Numbered from the stretch's first letter, positions 22,514 through 40,498 are shown. The stretch is 64,000 nt of DNA from Artemisia argyi (GCA_030686995.1 CM060706.1:144108505-144172504); one strand, 5' to 3'. Numbers and translations are program-made. Notes: a model not told the origin generated them from the letters alone.

Positions 22514-23135
22514 ACTTTACACCCATTGGTATAAGTTTGTATGTCCTTAGATAGATGATAGAAACTTATATATGTGTTATACCACCCATTGTCACCTTTG
22601 TCTAATCTTCTAATTATGTGCTTATGGTACTTGCAGAAACTATTAGGCTAAACGAAAAGATATATTAAATGTAAAACACATCACATTTGCATGGTTAAAA
22701 TTTCAAATAAAATTCCATGACTAGATTTCGAAATACAATGGGGGACAATTTGATTGAGGAAAAGTAGATGAGGATACCATAACCCTATAGGACGAGGGAC
22801 CACATGAGTATCAAAGTCACAATCACAGAACGTCACAATGGATCAATCTATTCCCCAAAAAATAGCTTCGTCCCGATGCTAATCATTCTAAATCTGGTCC
22901 CTACTTTTTTATCCATCTAACGGTCACCATGTCTTCGCACCTTCATCATCTACTTTCATCGCTGACAACTTGTCACTTGTATCAGTTTTACGTGGCACTT
23001 TGTTATTGGCCATAAGTAAATTTCAATCACAGATATCATGCAACAAATTTTGTCTTTTAAGCAATGTTTTACAACACAGGCAATCCCGATCAGTTGAGCT
23101 AGAAACTATTTTAGTTACCGTAAATTGGTTGTGAT

Positions 23136-23350
23136 CAGGAACGGATATACATTGGTGTCGAGTGTGGTACAGGACATGCTACATCTGATTTTATGTCACG
23201 AAGTGCAAAAGTTTTCAAAAACTGTTATTTTTTTTTTTATGAGGAACTTACGATAATTTTATTTTGCTACTTTCATTTTTTATGGTATAACTTAGCTAAT
23301 TCAAATGGCAATTGTGCAACACCCTCTTAAAAATCAAGGGCCCGTCCCTG
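23136..23350. mobile_element. Small hAT-like MITE
   Basis: CAGGAACGG and CCGTCCCTG form imperfect terminal inverted repeats. The flanks GTTGTGAT (23128-23135) and ATTGTGAT (23351-23358) match at 7 of 8 bases, fitting an 8-bp duplication. No coding capacity. Confidence 0.55.
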
Positions 23351-23765
23351 ATTGTGATGATACGAGTTAAGAATATAACTATATAAGTAGGGTTCAATCA
23401 CATGCATAAATCTGCTAGCCAATGTATACGTGTTTTACGAGCTGAGCTTGAGTTGATAATTAGCTGATGGTTATATCCTGGATAATGGGTATAATTCTCA
23501 CTTCAACAATCCAAAAATATGCATTGCATGTTGCAAATAAAATACATAATGATGCAAAAAATACATAAATGTTACTGTATTAGTTACTATAAAAATACAG
23601 TACACCTGTGACCTGTCACAAAACTTATGAAAAACGTATAATATGTACTATATTGTAGAACCTTTTCTAAGGACAATGCTAATGGCAATCATAAATATTG
23701 TAGTAACCTCCTGCCACATTAGCGTTATATCAATTTTCTTTATTCAAGATTACACCAATCACAAA

Positions 23766-23767
<2 letters not shown>

Positions 23768-23826
<59 letters not shown>
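23768..23826. repeat. (TA)n microsatellite
   Basis: About 28 TA units run without interruption. Both strands yield YIYIYI chance frames here, which are not genes. Confidence 0.95.
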
Positions 23827-23837
<11 letters not shown>

Positions 23838-25275
23838 AAGAGAAAGAAAGTTGCAGTTGGCTGACAAACAAAAACAATTGAATGAATGGTTGTGATGACC
23901 GGTACAAATTCAGTTGAGCTAGTGGGGATAACACAGTCGACTACTCGGTTGGGGTCAACCAACCTAGCCATTAAAATTGGGCTAAGAATCTCGCAACCTT
24001 TTTTTATAAACGTGTAAAGAATATTACAAACGTACCACAAATAAGAAGTATTTATTGTGTTCGGTCATAGTCAGCCAAAGAACAAGAGCCGACTTCATTA
24101 AATTCACCGTTCCTTATACTTCTAGGCTTTATACTTTCAATAAGATACATGAAATAGTATATGCATATGTAAGTTACCAAATGCAAATAAGTGCGCAACA
24201 TTACCAGTTTACCACATTAGATATACGAAGTTACAAACCGCTAATCCATAATTTGTTTGAGGGTGTTGTTATGCATGCCCATGAACCTTTTACCCCTCCT
24301 TGGCATCTTTTACTCATTCTATTAACAGTATGAGACATATTTTTATCAAGCTGTGTTTCGTATTTTTTGGTTTTTATCAGATTATGTTTCGTGTTTGTAG
24401 TTAAAACTTTTTTTGTTCCGTATTTTATGTTTCGTAGTTGTATAATAAAAACAAAATTAAAAATATAAAATAAAAATAAAAAACAAATAAAGTATTGAAA
24501 TCACGGTTACACCAATCATATTCATTTGTCATTGTTACCCTTTAAAATCCTACCAACTTTAGTGTTTTGATTATTCAGTTTTTTTAAAAAGCCCAATAAT
24601 ATGAACATCTGTGTATTGATCCAATAAGATTATGAGAGACCATTTTTTATCTTGGATTATTTTGGCTCTACATAGTACATGCTCATTGACAAGATCCAAT
24701 TACATGGTCTTGCTTAATTCAAAAATCACAAAGCCCATCGAGACTTTAGCTAATCATATAGTGAAGTTCCTTTTCCAGTTCCAGTTCAATTTCATTAGTA
24801 AAAATATTATTCTTTTCTCATTCTGATTGTCACTGCATAAAAAAATTGTGACTAAATTTCTAAAATATCAAAAGAAGCTAAAGAAAATAATATAAACTAC
24901 GACTACCCATTTTGTCGTTGATTTGGACTACTTTGTGCTATGTTCCAGGCCCTTTCAACTATTTAAGTACTAGTACTTTTTTCTATCTATTTTTTTTACA
25001 CAAGACATAAAGCCTATGTTTCCTAGCGACAAATCGATCAACACCATCTAATTCTCTATCCGTAGCAAAATAATGTGAAAAAAAACACAAACGCATACAT
25101 AACTTACAACAAATCAGAAAAAATATTAAGCATTAACCATGTAAACATAACAAACACATGGTATATAATAAATTCAACAGAATAGTCGTTAATACTTCAC
25201 ATATTATATCATGAAAAAATATTCGTATCTTTTAAAAATCATAGTAGTTAGCATGTTATGTATTGGTGTTCTGAG

Positions 25276-25475
25276 CAGTGGCGCAGCTTCATAGGGGGGC
25301 GGCCGACCCCCCGAAATTTTTTTTGCGATGTAGGGGTATATAGTTTTCGTGTAGAAAAATTTCGGTATTTTCGGTTTCGCCCCCCCAATTTAATTCGGTT
25401 TCAACCCCCCATAGTGTTAGGAAAAAAAAATTTAGATCCCGACCCCCCACTCAAAAAATCCAAGCTTCGCCACTG
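25276..25475. mobile_element. 200-bp hAT-like MITE with empty site in the paralogous unit
   Basis: Terminal inverted repeats CAGTGGCGCAGCTT and AAGCTTCGCCACTG are flanked by a perfect 8-bp duplication GTTCTGAG (25268-25275, 25476-25483). In the duplicated unit at about 35660 the same site reads GCGTTCTGAGTGACTG with a single copy, so the insertion followed the segmental duplication. Confidence 0.9.
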
Positions 25476-25647
25476 GTTCTGAGTGATCGTTTTCAACTCT
25501 TTTATAATCGTGATTCGTGCATGGGACTTGATAGAGTTGGTCATAACACAACAAAAGTCAGAGATTAATCATTCGTTGTGCCAAGATGTTCAAATTTGGA
25601 GGCTGGCCTGCTTTTGTCAAGTAAGTACTGAAATAAAAGAGAAGTTG

Positions 25648-25891
25648 GGTCCGCTTGGTTCAAAGTGAGTAAAGGGAAAGGGAAAGGGAAAGGGAAAGGA
25701 ATGCAAAGGAATGAGTGAGGTGGGTAATCAATACATTACCCCCCAATTTACTCTATAAAAGTTGATTACCCACTACGGGGTAATCAATACCTTACCCCTC
25801 TCTAACCAAGCACCTTATTTGAAGGGATGTGGGCCCTTTCCAATACCTTACCCATTCCCCACCCTCCCTTTACCCCCCACCAAGCACCCCC
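25648..25891. mobile_element. Tourist/PIF-like MITE candidate
   Basis: The ends GGTCCGCTTGG and CCAAGCACCCCC are imperfect inverted repeats; TTA follows the right end and TTG precedes the left. The paralogous unit lacks it near 35833. It contains a (GGGAAA)n run at about 25672-25697. Confidence 0.55.
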
Positions 25892-26004
25892 TTAGTTATG
25901 TATGTAAGTATGTTCCTCAAAATATAAAAATAAGGGTATAACTTTAATTTTTGAACAAATAAGGTTGTAACTGGGTTACAATTTGATGAAAAATTAGTCA
26001 TCAA

Positions 26005-26012
26005 TGCTATAT

Positions 26013-26068
<56 letters not shown>

Positions 26069-26340
26069 TTTTGGAACGGTTCTTTCGGAGAAATTCTTGA
26101 CCAATTCGAAACCCGATGGGGGGGAAAACCTTCAACTTAAGCCGCCCGAAGGCACGACACTTAATTTGAAGTAAACCCTGCCTTCTCCAGATTCGAACCC
26201 TAGTGGGTTGAAACCTTCATTCAAGGACTTTGAAAGCCTAGTATCAACAGACTCTGTGATCAAAGAGGACTTCCCGGATGGTCACCCATCCGGTACTACT
26301 CTCTTAGTGGCACACTTAACAAGTTATTTTGTTATTGATA
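26005..26340 (-). mobile_element. SINE with a 5S-rRNA-like head and poly(A) tail
   Basis: Read on the minus strand, 26320-26266 follows plant 5S rRNA closely from GTTAAGTGTGC through GAGAGTAGTAC and GGATGGGTGACC to GGGAAGTCCTC, that is, across the A, intermediate and C boxes of the internal RNA polymerase III promoter. A body follows with a tRNA-like B box (GGGTTCGAATCT, 26189-26200), ending in a long A-run (T-run on the plus strand, about 26015-26072). The paralogous unit (about 35935-35945) lacks it. Target duplications could not be resolved. The 5S resemblance is strong; the SINE class is inferred. Confidence 0.6.
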
Positions 26341-26443
26341 GTAGTTTTGCATCATCAACTATGTTATACCTTTAATCGACGTGAGAAGTTGACTCATTAA
26401 GATAAAAAAACTTTGTTGGGACCATTTACCTTTACCTACAACC

Positions 26444-26862
26444 ACCAACCTCACCCATCCATTTTCTTATTTTTACGGGGAAAATAAAGGTTTGATGCAA
26501 CTTGAGAGGATTGAAGTGGTAGAAACAAACTGCAAGATAAAGTACTTATATATAAAAGAAAATATATAACGTTATCATGTTTGAGGAACGTAGTTGTACC
26601 TATTGTAAAAAACCTGTTAAAATGATCGAGAGATTCATGTTAATATATTATTTTTTTGAAAAAAAGAGAGAAAAAAAAAAAAAAAAAAAAAAAAACCGAC
26701 ATAAAATTGATTCCACCAACTATTTGTTTTTGTTGTATGTCAAACATAGCAAGAAAAATGAAGTATAAATTTAAAATATACTAAGAAACCTTCACCAACT
26801 CCTAATTTCAACTATGGCTGGCCAAGTCAACAACTACAATGAAAGCTTAAGTCTGACCAACC
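26444..26862 (+). promoter_or_regulatory. AC elements in the promoter of CCoAOMT copy A
   Basis: ACCAACC (the AC-II type bound by lignin MYB factors) occurs at 26444-26450 and 26856-26862. The same motifs are at the matching places upstream of copy D (36119-36125, 36698-36704). Function is inferred from known phenylpropanoid promoters. Confidence 0.5.
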
Positions 26863-26897
26863 GCACTACCCTTCCTAGATACTACATGCTTACTCCC

Positions 26898-26904
26898 TAT
26901 ATAT
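26898..26904 (+). promoter_or_regulatory. TATA box of CCoAOMT copy A
   Basis: TATATAT lies about 100 bp before the ATG at 27000, in the conserved context CTCCCTATATAT...GGGTGCACCCC shared with copy D (about 36740). Confidence 0.65.
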
Positions 26905-26981
26905 ATCTGGGTGCACCCCTCACTCCAAATCAAGCACACAAATACTACAATCTCACAACAATCCATTTCACACACACTTAA

Positions 26982-27848
<867 letters not shown>

Positions 27849-28099
27849 TATACATATCACATATCCATCTACAACACACTTTCATTGTTCATTATTCCGA
27901 CAACTATTCTCTTCAATGTTTGACACTTTTGATAATTGTAAACGTTCACATGTCTAAGTTTATGCCATACTTGACAATTTGTATCGTTTTTTTACTTTAT
28001 TTTGCATTATCAATGACTCAATGTTATATATATGCATATTTGACAATATTGAAAATGAAGAAAACATATGATTACGACTAGCTAGCTAGCTACAAATGA

Positions 28100-30640
<2,541 letters not shown>

Positions 30641-31960
30641 TCATGACTGATGGACAAATGAAAACACATATATACAAGATTAAAACTGGGACAATTTTCT
30701 CTTCAATTTTTCGATCATTTAAAAACTGTAAAAGGAATCATTTGTTGAATATCCTTTATAATAGTTTGACATTTATTATAATTTTCTTTGCTTATATATA
30801 TACTAAGAAGCCATCCAGCTCGATCAAGATGCAAGAACTTAACATCTATTACCTTTACATGAATATCTGAGTCCCTTAATTATAATTTGATATACACATA
30901 GGCACATAGCTCTTGCTTAGGGCTTTGCAAGCAAGCAATCAACCCGGCATAAGCCAATCGGAAGTTTACTATTTTACAAAGCGACACTGCAAACATTTTT
31001 TCCCGTTACCTGCATCAAGTTTAGATTCAACTTTTTTGTACACAAGATATGGTATTTGGGCCCTAGATAAACGACACTAATTCTTGAGTAGTGTGAACGT
31101 GGAAGGCATTAATTTTCAAAGTGGTTTAGGCACTCCAGTGTAAAATTAAGGTGTGTAAGCCTCATGTTCATTATTTTCTCGTTTCTTAAGTATGTCTAGA
31201 AAACCTCAAGATGACATCAACCACGGAGCAACATACCGGGACTTATATTTGACTTATATACTTGGGTTCCTAAAAGGAGTGGGAATTGATTTTTTTTTTT
31301 TTTTTTTTTAACTTAATCGGCTCAAAAGTATTAGATGATAAATATGACTCAAGGCTGGTGTGGGTTTAAGGTCCATTAAGATTGTAATCTATAAATATCG
31401 ATTGATAATAAAGTTACACCTGCGAGGTTTATTTAATGTCTAACAAAAAGGACTTGTAACCCAAGTACCACTTGATATAAGCCAACAACCCTTACCAATG
31501 CTTTGATTTTAAATGATTTTCATTCGTTCAAAAAACCATCCTCACACAAATGAGTACATAAATGAAGTCATGAGACATGAGAGATTAGGAAAAGATATTT
31601 GAAGTGAGACTCTGTGAGAGTATAACTAGAAAATTGACCAAAAACCAACTTCTAGCCCAACAATTGTAGTGAGCATATTGAACCAAATCATTTTTTGTTT
31701 AAGTCTTAAACAAGAAAAATGACAATTGGTTTTAGGCATGGTCTAAATAATGATAGTAAATTTCATTTTCAGTGTCTTTGGTTTTTGCCTCTTTAAGATG
31801 TAGAGATGTAATGATATATCTAAATAGAACAAAATACAAATGAATCATTAAAACTACATAAGATTGAATGTAAGACAGATGATTGTTTGCAAGTTAAAGC
31901 TTAAGCCATAAAATATCAAAGAATTGTTGCGACAATGATTTATATGATCGATATCTATCA
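30641..31960. other. Spacer between copies B and C
   Basis: This stretch is paralogous to 40500-41600 and holds no supported gene. A T-run lies near 31283-31308. About 120 bp (about 31330-31450) absent from the other unit is bounded by CAAAAG-like repeats, fitting a deletion in the second unit. Confidence 0.6.
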
Positions 31961-32827
<867 letters not shown>

Positions 32828-33054
32828 TTCGATGAATATAGTTGATAATGAGCGTGTTTGTGTTTTGCAGGTGGTAGGATTAGTGAATCTGAAATGGAAC
32901 AAGCGATGCACAGATAAATATAAGGAAGGAATGAAGGTACGGAAATTGATCAAGCAAGAGTAAGGAAGGTGTTGTGTTGTAGTTGGTCAGAGTTGATTTT
33001 TTGACATGGCAAACCAGAGTTGACAATAGGAGTGACGCCTTTGTACGTTTCTCT

Positions 33055-34545
33055 TGTTAGATAATAAAGGCATAGGCCCGACCTATCGAGTTTGGCCCTT
33101 TTAGTTGCTAGGGTTTTGATTTGTTTGTAGTGTATTTAATATCTTTTAAACTTCATTATTTAGTAAATCTGATAATACAATGTTTTTAATATTCCCTTGA
33201 TTTCTAGATGGTATCAGAGCTAGATTGAAAACGAAGAAGAAAAAGAAGAAAATAAAAGAAAAGAAAAGGTTTCGTTGGTTCATATCTTGTTGTTGCTTTT
33301 TTAATTACTTGTTATTTTGGTCCTACATTGTTGCCGTCTTTTTGGTTTGATAAATCAAATGTTAATTGACTGGCAAATCTTGATCTGTTAATAAAAAGAG
33401 ATACTAGGACAGTTGAATTAATTTGCCTAGGAGATTTTGGAAGATTTGCGTGAATTCGTAGTTTAGTGGGTCAGTTGCTAATAATGAGAAATTGGTGTAG
33501 GGTGGATTTGAAAGCTACGGTTTCATCGTTTAGTTTGGCTAGGGATATATTGGTTAATTTTGTTTGGATATATTTGGTTCATCTTATTGGTCTCATGATT
33601 TGATAGGGTTATTGATTGGTATTAGTTATTGTTTTAGTTTTGGGGAGAATTTTTGTTTATTGATATTCTCTCATATTCTGTGTTGACATGGTTTAGCATT
33701 TGGTGTTCGGAAATTAATATTTGTTCAGATTTTATTACCAAAGCTTTGGTTTGTTCAAAAATAATGATGAATGCATCGGTATTGGTATTTGTATCAGTTT
33801 AGGGGTGGATTTGCATTTATTGGTATTCTTCTATCCGTTTGTTTTGTGTTGGTAATGGTGATGCTACAGTTTTAACTAATCCAGCTATGTGTTGAATAGT
33901 TATGTGTAGCATCTCGACATCAACAACTTGTTTTGGTTACATGTGGTTCTGCATCTGGTTCCGTCTGTTTTTATCTTCATCTGTCTGAATTTGTCTGTCT
34001 GCACCTGTCTGACTCGATCTACTTGTCTGCATCTGCCTATCAGAATCTGCATGTGGTTCTGCATCTGGTTTTGCTATGCATCTGATTTCACACGTGCTCT
34101 GCATCTGGTTTCGCTTGGTTTTGTCTGCATCTGTATGTCTGAATATGCATATGTTTGTATTCTGAATCTGCTTGCACCTGTCTGTCTGTTCTACTCTTGT
34201 TCATCTCCATATTTATGTTGCTCTGTGCTCTCCACCTGGTTCTTTTGGATTGTATCGGATTGAGACTCCGTCTAGCACTAAGTTTGCGCTCTGGGACACT
34301 CTGATTTTGTTTGTTTTTCAGTTTCAATTTATTTTATGTTTGCTAAACTCTTAATGTTTACCGCTACAGCATTGTGAGTTTGAGAGAGGATGTTAGATAA
34401 TAAAGGCCAATGGCCTGGCCTGTCAGGTTTGGCCCGTTTACTTGCTAGGGTTTTGATTAGTTTGTAGTCTATTTAATATCTTGTTAACTTTATGATTTAG
34501 TGAATATGATAATACAATGTTTTTAGTATTCTTTTGATTTCTACA
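33055..34545 (+). mobile_element. TRIM-like short LTR retrotransposon
   Basis: LTRs of about 154 bp (33055-33208, 34391-34545) begin TGTTAGATAATAAAGG. They are flanked by a perfect duplication TCTCT (33050-33054, 34546-34550). The initiator-Met primer site TGGTATCAGAGC follows directly (33209-33220) and a purine tract TTGAGAGAGGA precedes the right LTR. The 1.18-kb interior encodes no gag or pol; it has CTGCATCTGGTTCTG-type repeats (33930-34190) that create a chance frame. It sits in the upstream flank of pseudogene C; the matching flank of copy G (about 43790) lacks it. Confidence 0.88.
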
Positions 34546-34550
34546 TCTCT

Positions 34551-35206
34551 ATCAATTATATTTCCAATTGAATCCTTCTTACATCTAAATCATTATCATG
34601 TGTTTTATTTATTTTACACATAATTGACTATGTTTCCTGATATGTGTTGCATAAGCAATCATTTAATTTGTTGAAAATGGATAAACAAAGTTGATAGGAA
34701 AGTTGAAAACACAGAGTTGATTCGTAATTCATCCAATATAATTAACTTGACCGCATTTGTCTTTTCCACAAGAACGGTATAAAGTATATTTTGAAACTTT
34801 TGTAGTAATTAATATTTAAGAAATAAATAATATATACACTTTCACTTGACTTGTAAACTTTCCTTAAGTTTGAAACTTTAGAGTTGAGAGTCCACCTTTT
34901 CTCCCGAAATTTCAGTGCAAACTTCATATATGTTGTTCTTACTGAGATTTACATTTGTTGGTTAAGGATTTTCATTTATGTTCACGGCCGTCATTAGAGG
35001 AGTATAAGCAATGCCATTTCACAGGGCCATCGCTTGACGAGGGCCACAAAATTTGATGTACTTATATTATATATCTATACACATAGCAAGAGGCTTGGGT
35101 TTAATTAGTTCATGCACTATTGATACATTTGTATTTTGTATGTGTTTAAACGCATACATAACTTACAAAAAATCCGATAAAATATTAAGCACTAACCATG
35201 TAAACG
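34551..35206. other. Boundary between the two CCoAOMT units
   Basis: The left part (to about 34985) matches 43790-44215, the outer flank of the second unit. From about 35149 on, the sequence matches the start of the first unit (25090). No gene is seen. Confidence 0.6.
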
Positions 35207-35215
35207 TTACAAACA

Positions 35216-35531
35216 AAATCAAAATCAACGGTACCTAATCTCGGCTTTCACGAGGTATGGAGGAGGTGAGATGTAGACAAACTAATTACTTCTACCCGAA
35301 GGTAGAGATACTGCTTTTAGAGGACCTCTAGCTTTTTTGTATGGAGTGAGGATTGAACCCTCGCCTTTGTCTCCAATAGAGAAAGGTTTTTCCAACTTAT
35401 CCATTCCTGCTTGTTTTTTGTAAACCTCATAAAGGTCGGCGAGTATAGATTTGAACCTGGGTTGCAATAACCAAAGATTGTGTGATTTATCAACACACCC
35501 ACCATTTCATAAGACGTAAAACTTAACAAAC
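35216..35531 (-). mobile_element. tRNA-type SINE candidate
   Basis: This 316-bp insert is flanked by TTACAAACA (35207-35215, 35532-35540) and is absent from the first unit at about 25145. On the minus strand, box-B-like AGGTTCAAATCT (35458-35447) lies near the 5' end, with a degenerate A box upstream and a second GGTTCAATCC further on. The A box is weak, so another kind of short element with a 9-bp duplication remains possible. Confidence 0.5.
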
Positions 35532-36024
35532 TTACAAACACATGGTATAAATTAAAGTAAATTCAACAGAATAGTCGTTAATACATTACATATTAAATCA
35601 TGAAAAATATTCATATCTTTTAAAAACCATATTAGTTAGCATCTTATGTATATATTGGCGTTCTGAGTGACTGTCTTCAACTCTTATATAATCGTGATTC
35701 GTGCATGGGACTTGATAGAGTTGGTCATAACACAACAAAAGTCAGAGTTTAATCATTGGTTGAGCCAAGGTGTTCAAATTTGGAGGTTAGCATGCTTTTG
35801 TCAAGTACGTGATGAAATATAAAAGAGAAAGTAATATATGTTCCTCAAAATATAAAATTAAGGGTATACCTTTAGTTTTTTTTAACAAATAAGGGTATCA
35901 CTGGGTTGACAATTTGATGACAAATTAGTCATCAATGCATAGTAGTTTTGCATGATCAACTATGTCATACCTTTCTAATTTATACACACTAACATATATA
36001 TCGGGGAAACCCTTTATATCAAGA

Positions 36025-36075
36025 ACAAGAAGAAGAAGAAAAATAAATAAATAAATAAATAAATAAATAAAAGAA
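36025..36075. repeat. (AAAT)n microsatellite
   Basis: Tetranucleotide AAAT units are followed by A-rich sequence, about 760 bp before copy D. The first unit lacks this tract. Confidence 0.85.
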
Positions 36076-36819
36076 AAGAAAAAAACTTTTTTGGGACCAT
36101 TTTCCTTTACCTACAACCACCAACCTCACCCATCTATTTTCTTATTTTTCCAGGAATAATGATAAAAATAAAATAAAATAAAACAAGGAAATTATGTAGC
36201 TAATAGTTCAAGTGTCGTCAAAAATAAAAGTTTGATGCAACTTGAGAGGATCGAGGTGGTAGGAATAAAGTGTCAAATAACGTATGTACATACAAAAGAA
36301 TATATATAACATTATCGTGTTTGACGTTGTACACTATTGTTAAAAAAGTGGTAAAAAAGATCGAGAGATGCATACTAATGTATATGCTTATTATATCAAG
36401 ACCAACTTCTTGGTATCAATAAAATTAGATCAAGACCACTTAGTTTAAAAAAAAAAAATAATAAAAAAGAAACTTACAAACACAAGAAGTATAAATTTTA
36501 AAAAGACATAAAATTGATAAACTCAAGTTCAATGTATGTGTAAATTTTACAATATCGATTCCACCAACTATTTGTTGTATGTCAAACATAGCTAGAAAAA
36601 TGAAGTATAAATTTAAAATATACAAAGAAACCTTCACCAACTCCTAATTTCAACTATGGCTGGCCAAGTCAACAACTACAATGAAAGCTTAAGTCTGACC
36701 AACCGCACTACCCTTCCTAGATACTACATGCTTACTCCCTATATATCTGGGTGCACCCCTCACTCCAAATCAAGCACACAAATACTACAATCTCACAACA
36801 ATCCATTTCACACACTTAA

Positions 36820-37686
<867 letters not shown>

Positions 37687-38389
37687 TGACGTACATATCA
37701 CATATCCATCTACAACACACTTTCATTGTTCATTAGTTCCGACAACTATTCTCTTCAATGTTTGACACTTTTGATAATTGTAAACATTCACATGTTCAAG
37801 TTAATGTTGTTTCTTTTATTTTGCGTTATCAATGTTATATATATATGTATACTTGACAATATTGAAAATGAAGAAAACATATGATTACGACTAGCTATCT
37901 ACAAATGATAGTCTACAACAACGATGAAAATCCGTTGTTAGTGTCTTTCAAAGAATGTTAGACTCACATCGAAATAGTTCTATTGTTGCTAAATTAGCCA
38001 AAGAACTTAAGAACTTCCTCCTTACTTGTAAAAGGTCATTTAGCAAACTAACAATATATAAATCGGTTTGTTTGAATAATTTAAGTGGCGATGGAATAGT
38101 GTCACACTCACATATCCATTTCTTTGCACTACACGTCCAACTAACGATATACTGAATTTGGCAATGACTTATTTTCTTGTACTGGCATTTTCAGTAGTTG
38201 CTAGCTAGATTTGCTTTATGGGAAAATAAAGTATTTTCAGAATAGTATATGTAAACAATGATGACTGAAGTGTATATGTGGTTTGAGTAGGTGATCACCA
38301 TCCAAAACAGCAAAATCAAGTAAAAAAAAGAGAATGTTTGCATAATCACAAAGTTCATGTATTATGATTGCGTAATCTTATGATCACCG

Positions 38390-38690
38390 CACCTACAAAA
38401 ATAGGTTTTTCCCACCGTAGAATCCGTGGGAAACCTTGTGGAAAAGGGCCAATTTCCACGGATTTCACACGGAATTGTTCCGTTTGTAAAAACCTTGTAG
38501 CTAAATATTTTTTCTCTGATTTTCCCACGGGGCATTGACTATTTCCCATGGATATTACTGTCAGTAATCCATGAGTTTGATATCCCACAGATTTCTCACG
38601 GATATTCATTACTAATTTCACGCATTTTCCAGCAACCATTTTCCACAAATATCCGACTTTTTTGCCACAGTCATGTACGTCCAACTTATG
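38390..38690. mobile_element. Insertion with CACTA-like features
   Basis: This stretch of about 300 bp interrupts sequence that is continuous in the first unit (about 28572). It starts CACCTACAAAAATAGG, close to CACTACAAAAA, and contains repeated TTTCCCACGG/CCACGGAT motifs like CACTA subterminal repeats. The matching right terminus and the 3-bp duplication are not clear. Confidence 0.4.
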
Positions 38691-38987
38691 TTCTCATACT
38701 CATGTGTTGCCTCAAAACCCTTACATGTATTAAGCATTCGAAGACGTAACAAGTCATATAGAAGCTATACCATGGCCTAATTCATCTTGTAATAAAATTA
38801 TCAACCGTCTCCTAAAAGGTAAAAAAGTTTATGTATCCTAATCTGTAATCTCCCTCGTAGAGAAATATACATCTCCACAATATCAGATATTAATAAATGC
38901 ATGACGTTGTCAATTGCATAACAATATACTATCCCATTTGTATTTGTATACTTGAAGAAAACTTCTGTCCAATAGCCAGTGACGGAA

Positions 38988-39282
38988 TGATATGAATAAT
39001 ACAAAATGGTCAAAGTCAAACAGTCAACTAGAAAAGTCAAACAACTCACAACTGATTTTCCCGCCCATTCATTTGTACCCATTTCACATTGTATAAATTC
39101 ATTCCTTGTATTCAGTATTAGTTAGCTATTGAATTGTAAACTCTCTTTCTCTCTTGTAACAAACACCTTCATCTTATCAATAACAAATCACCATTAATTC
39201 GAATCTCTATTCTTGTTCTTGAGTTTCCAGTTATTGGTTGAGATCTTTACCATTTCATTATTGAAATCTAAAGATCATATCA
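38988..39282 (+). mobile_element. Solo LTR of a small Copia-like element
   Basis: The 295-bp sequence begins TGATATGA and ends TCATATCA. It is flanked by a perfect CGGAA duplication (38983-38987, 39283-39287). It contains TATAAAT and T/C-rich sequence typical of short plant LTRs. It is absent from the first unit at about 28984. Confidence 0.85.
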
Positions 39283-39577
39283 CGGAACTATAATCAAAAT
39301 TAAACGGGTGTAAGTATAATCATAATAAAATAAACAAAGATAAAAGAAATCTGACTATAGGAAACTTGCGATGAATTCCTTACTGCTATGTCAACTCTGG
39401 TTGGCCAAGTCGCGAATTATTGAATCTAATGATAAAATCAACTTTAAGCAAACTCAGTCCACATCAAGTCACCAACCCAACACCTTCCTTACTCTTACAT
39501 GACCAACTCACATCTCTTTAACCTTTCCTATAAATTCTCATGCATCCCTCTTTCCATTTTAAGTTCACTAATACTGA

Positions 39578-40498
<921 letters not shown>

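Larger units (their letters stand above)
22522..25267. other. Intergenic DNA without a supported gene
   Basis: Apart from the small MITE at 23136-23350 and the TA microsatellite near 23768-23826, I see only short chance frames and AT-rich sequence. The duplicated CCoAOMT unit begins close to 25080. Confidence 0.5.

Noticed and set aside
23740..24040. Overlapping ORFs rich in Tyr-Ile on both strands
   Set aside because: They are translations of the (TA)n microsatellite.
26266..26320. Functional 5S rRNA gene
   Set aside because: Only the part from the A box onward is present, with substitutions, and it is joined to a SINE-like body and A-tail.
33928..34263. 111-residue Cys-rich ORF in the TRIM interior
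   Set aside because: It is produced by CTGCATCTG-type DNA repeats, and other frames there are equally open.
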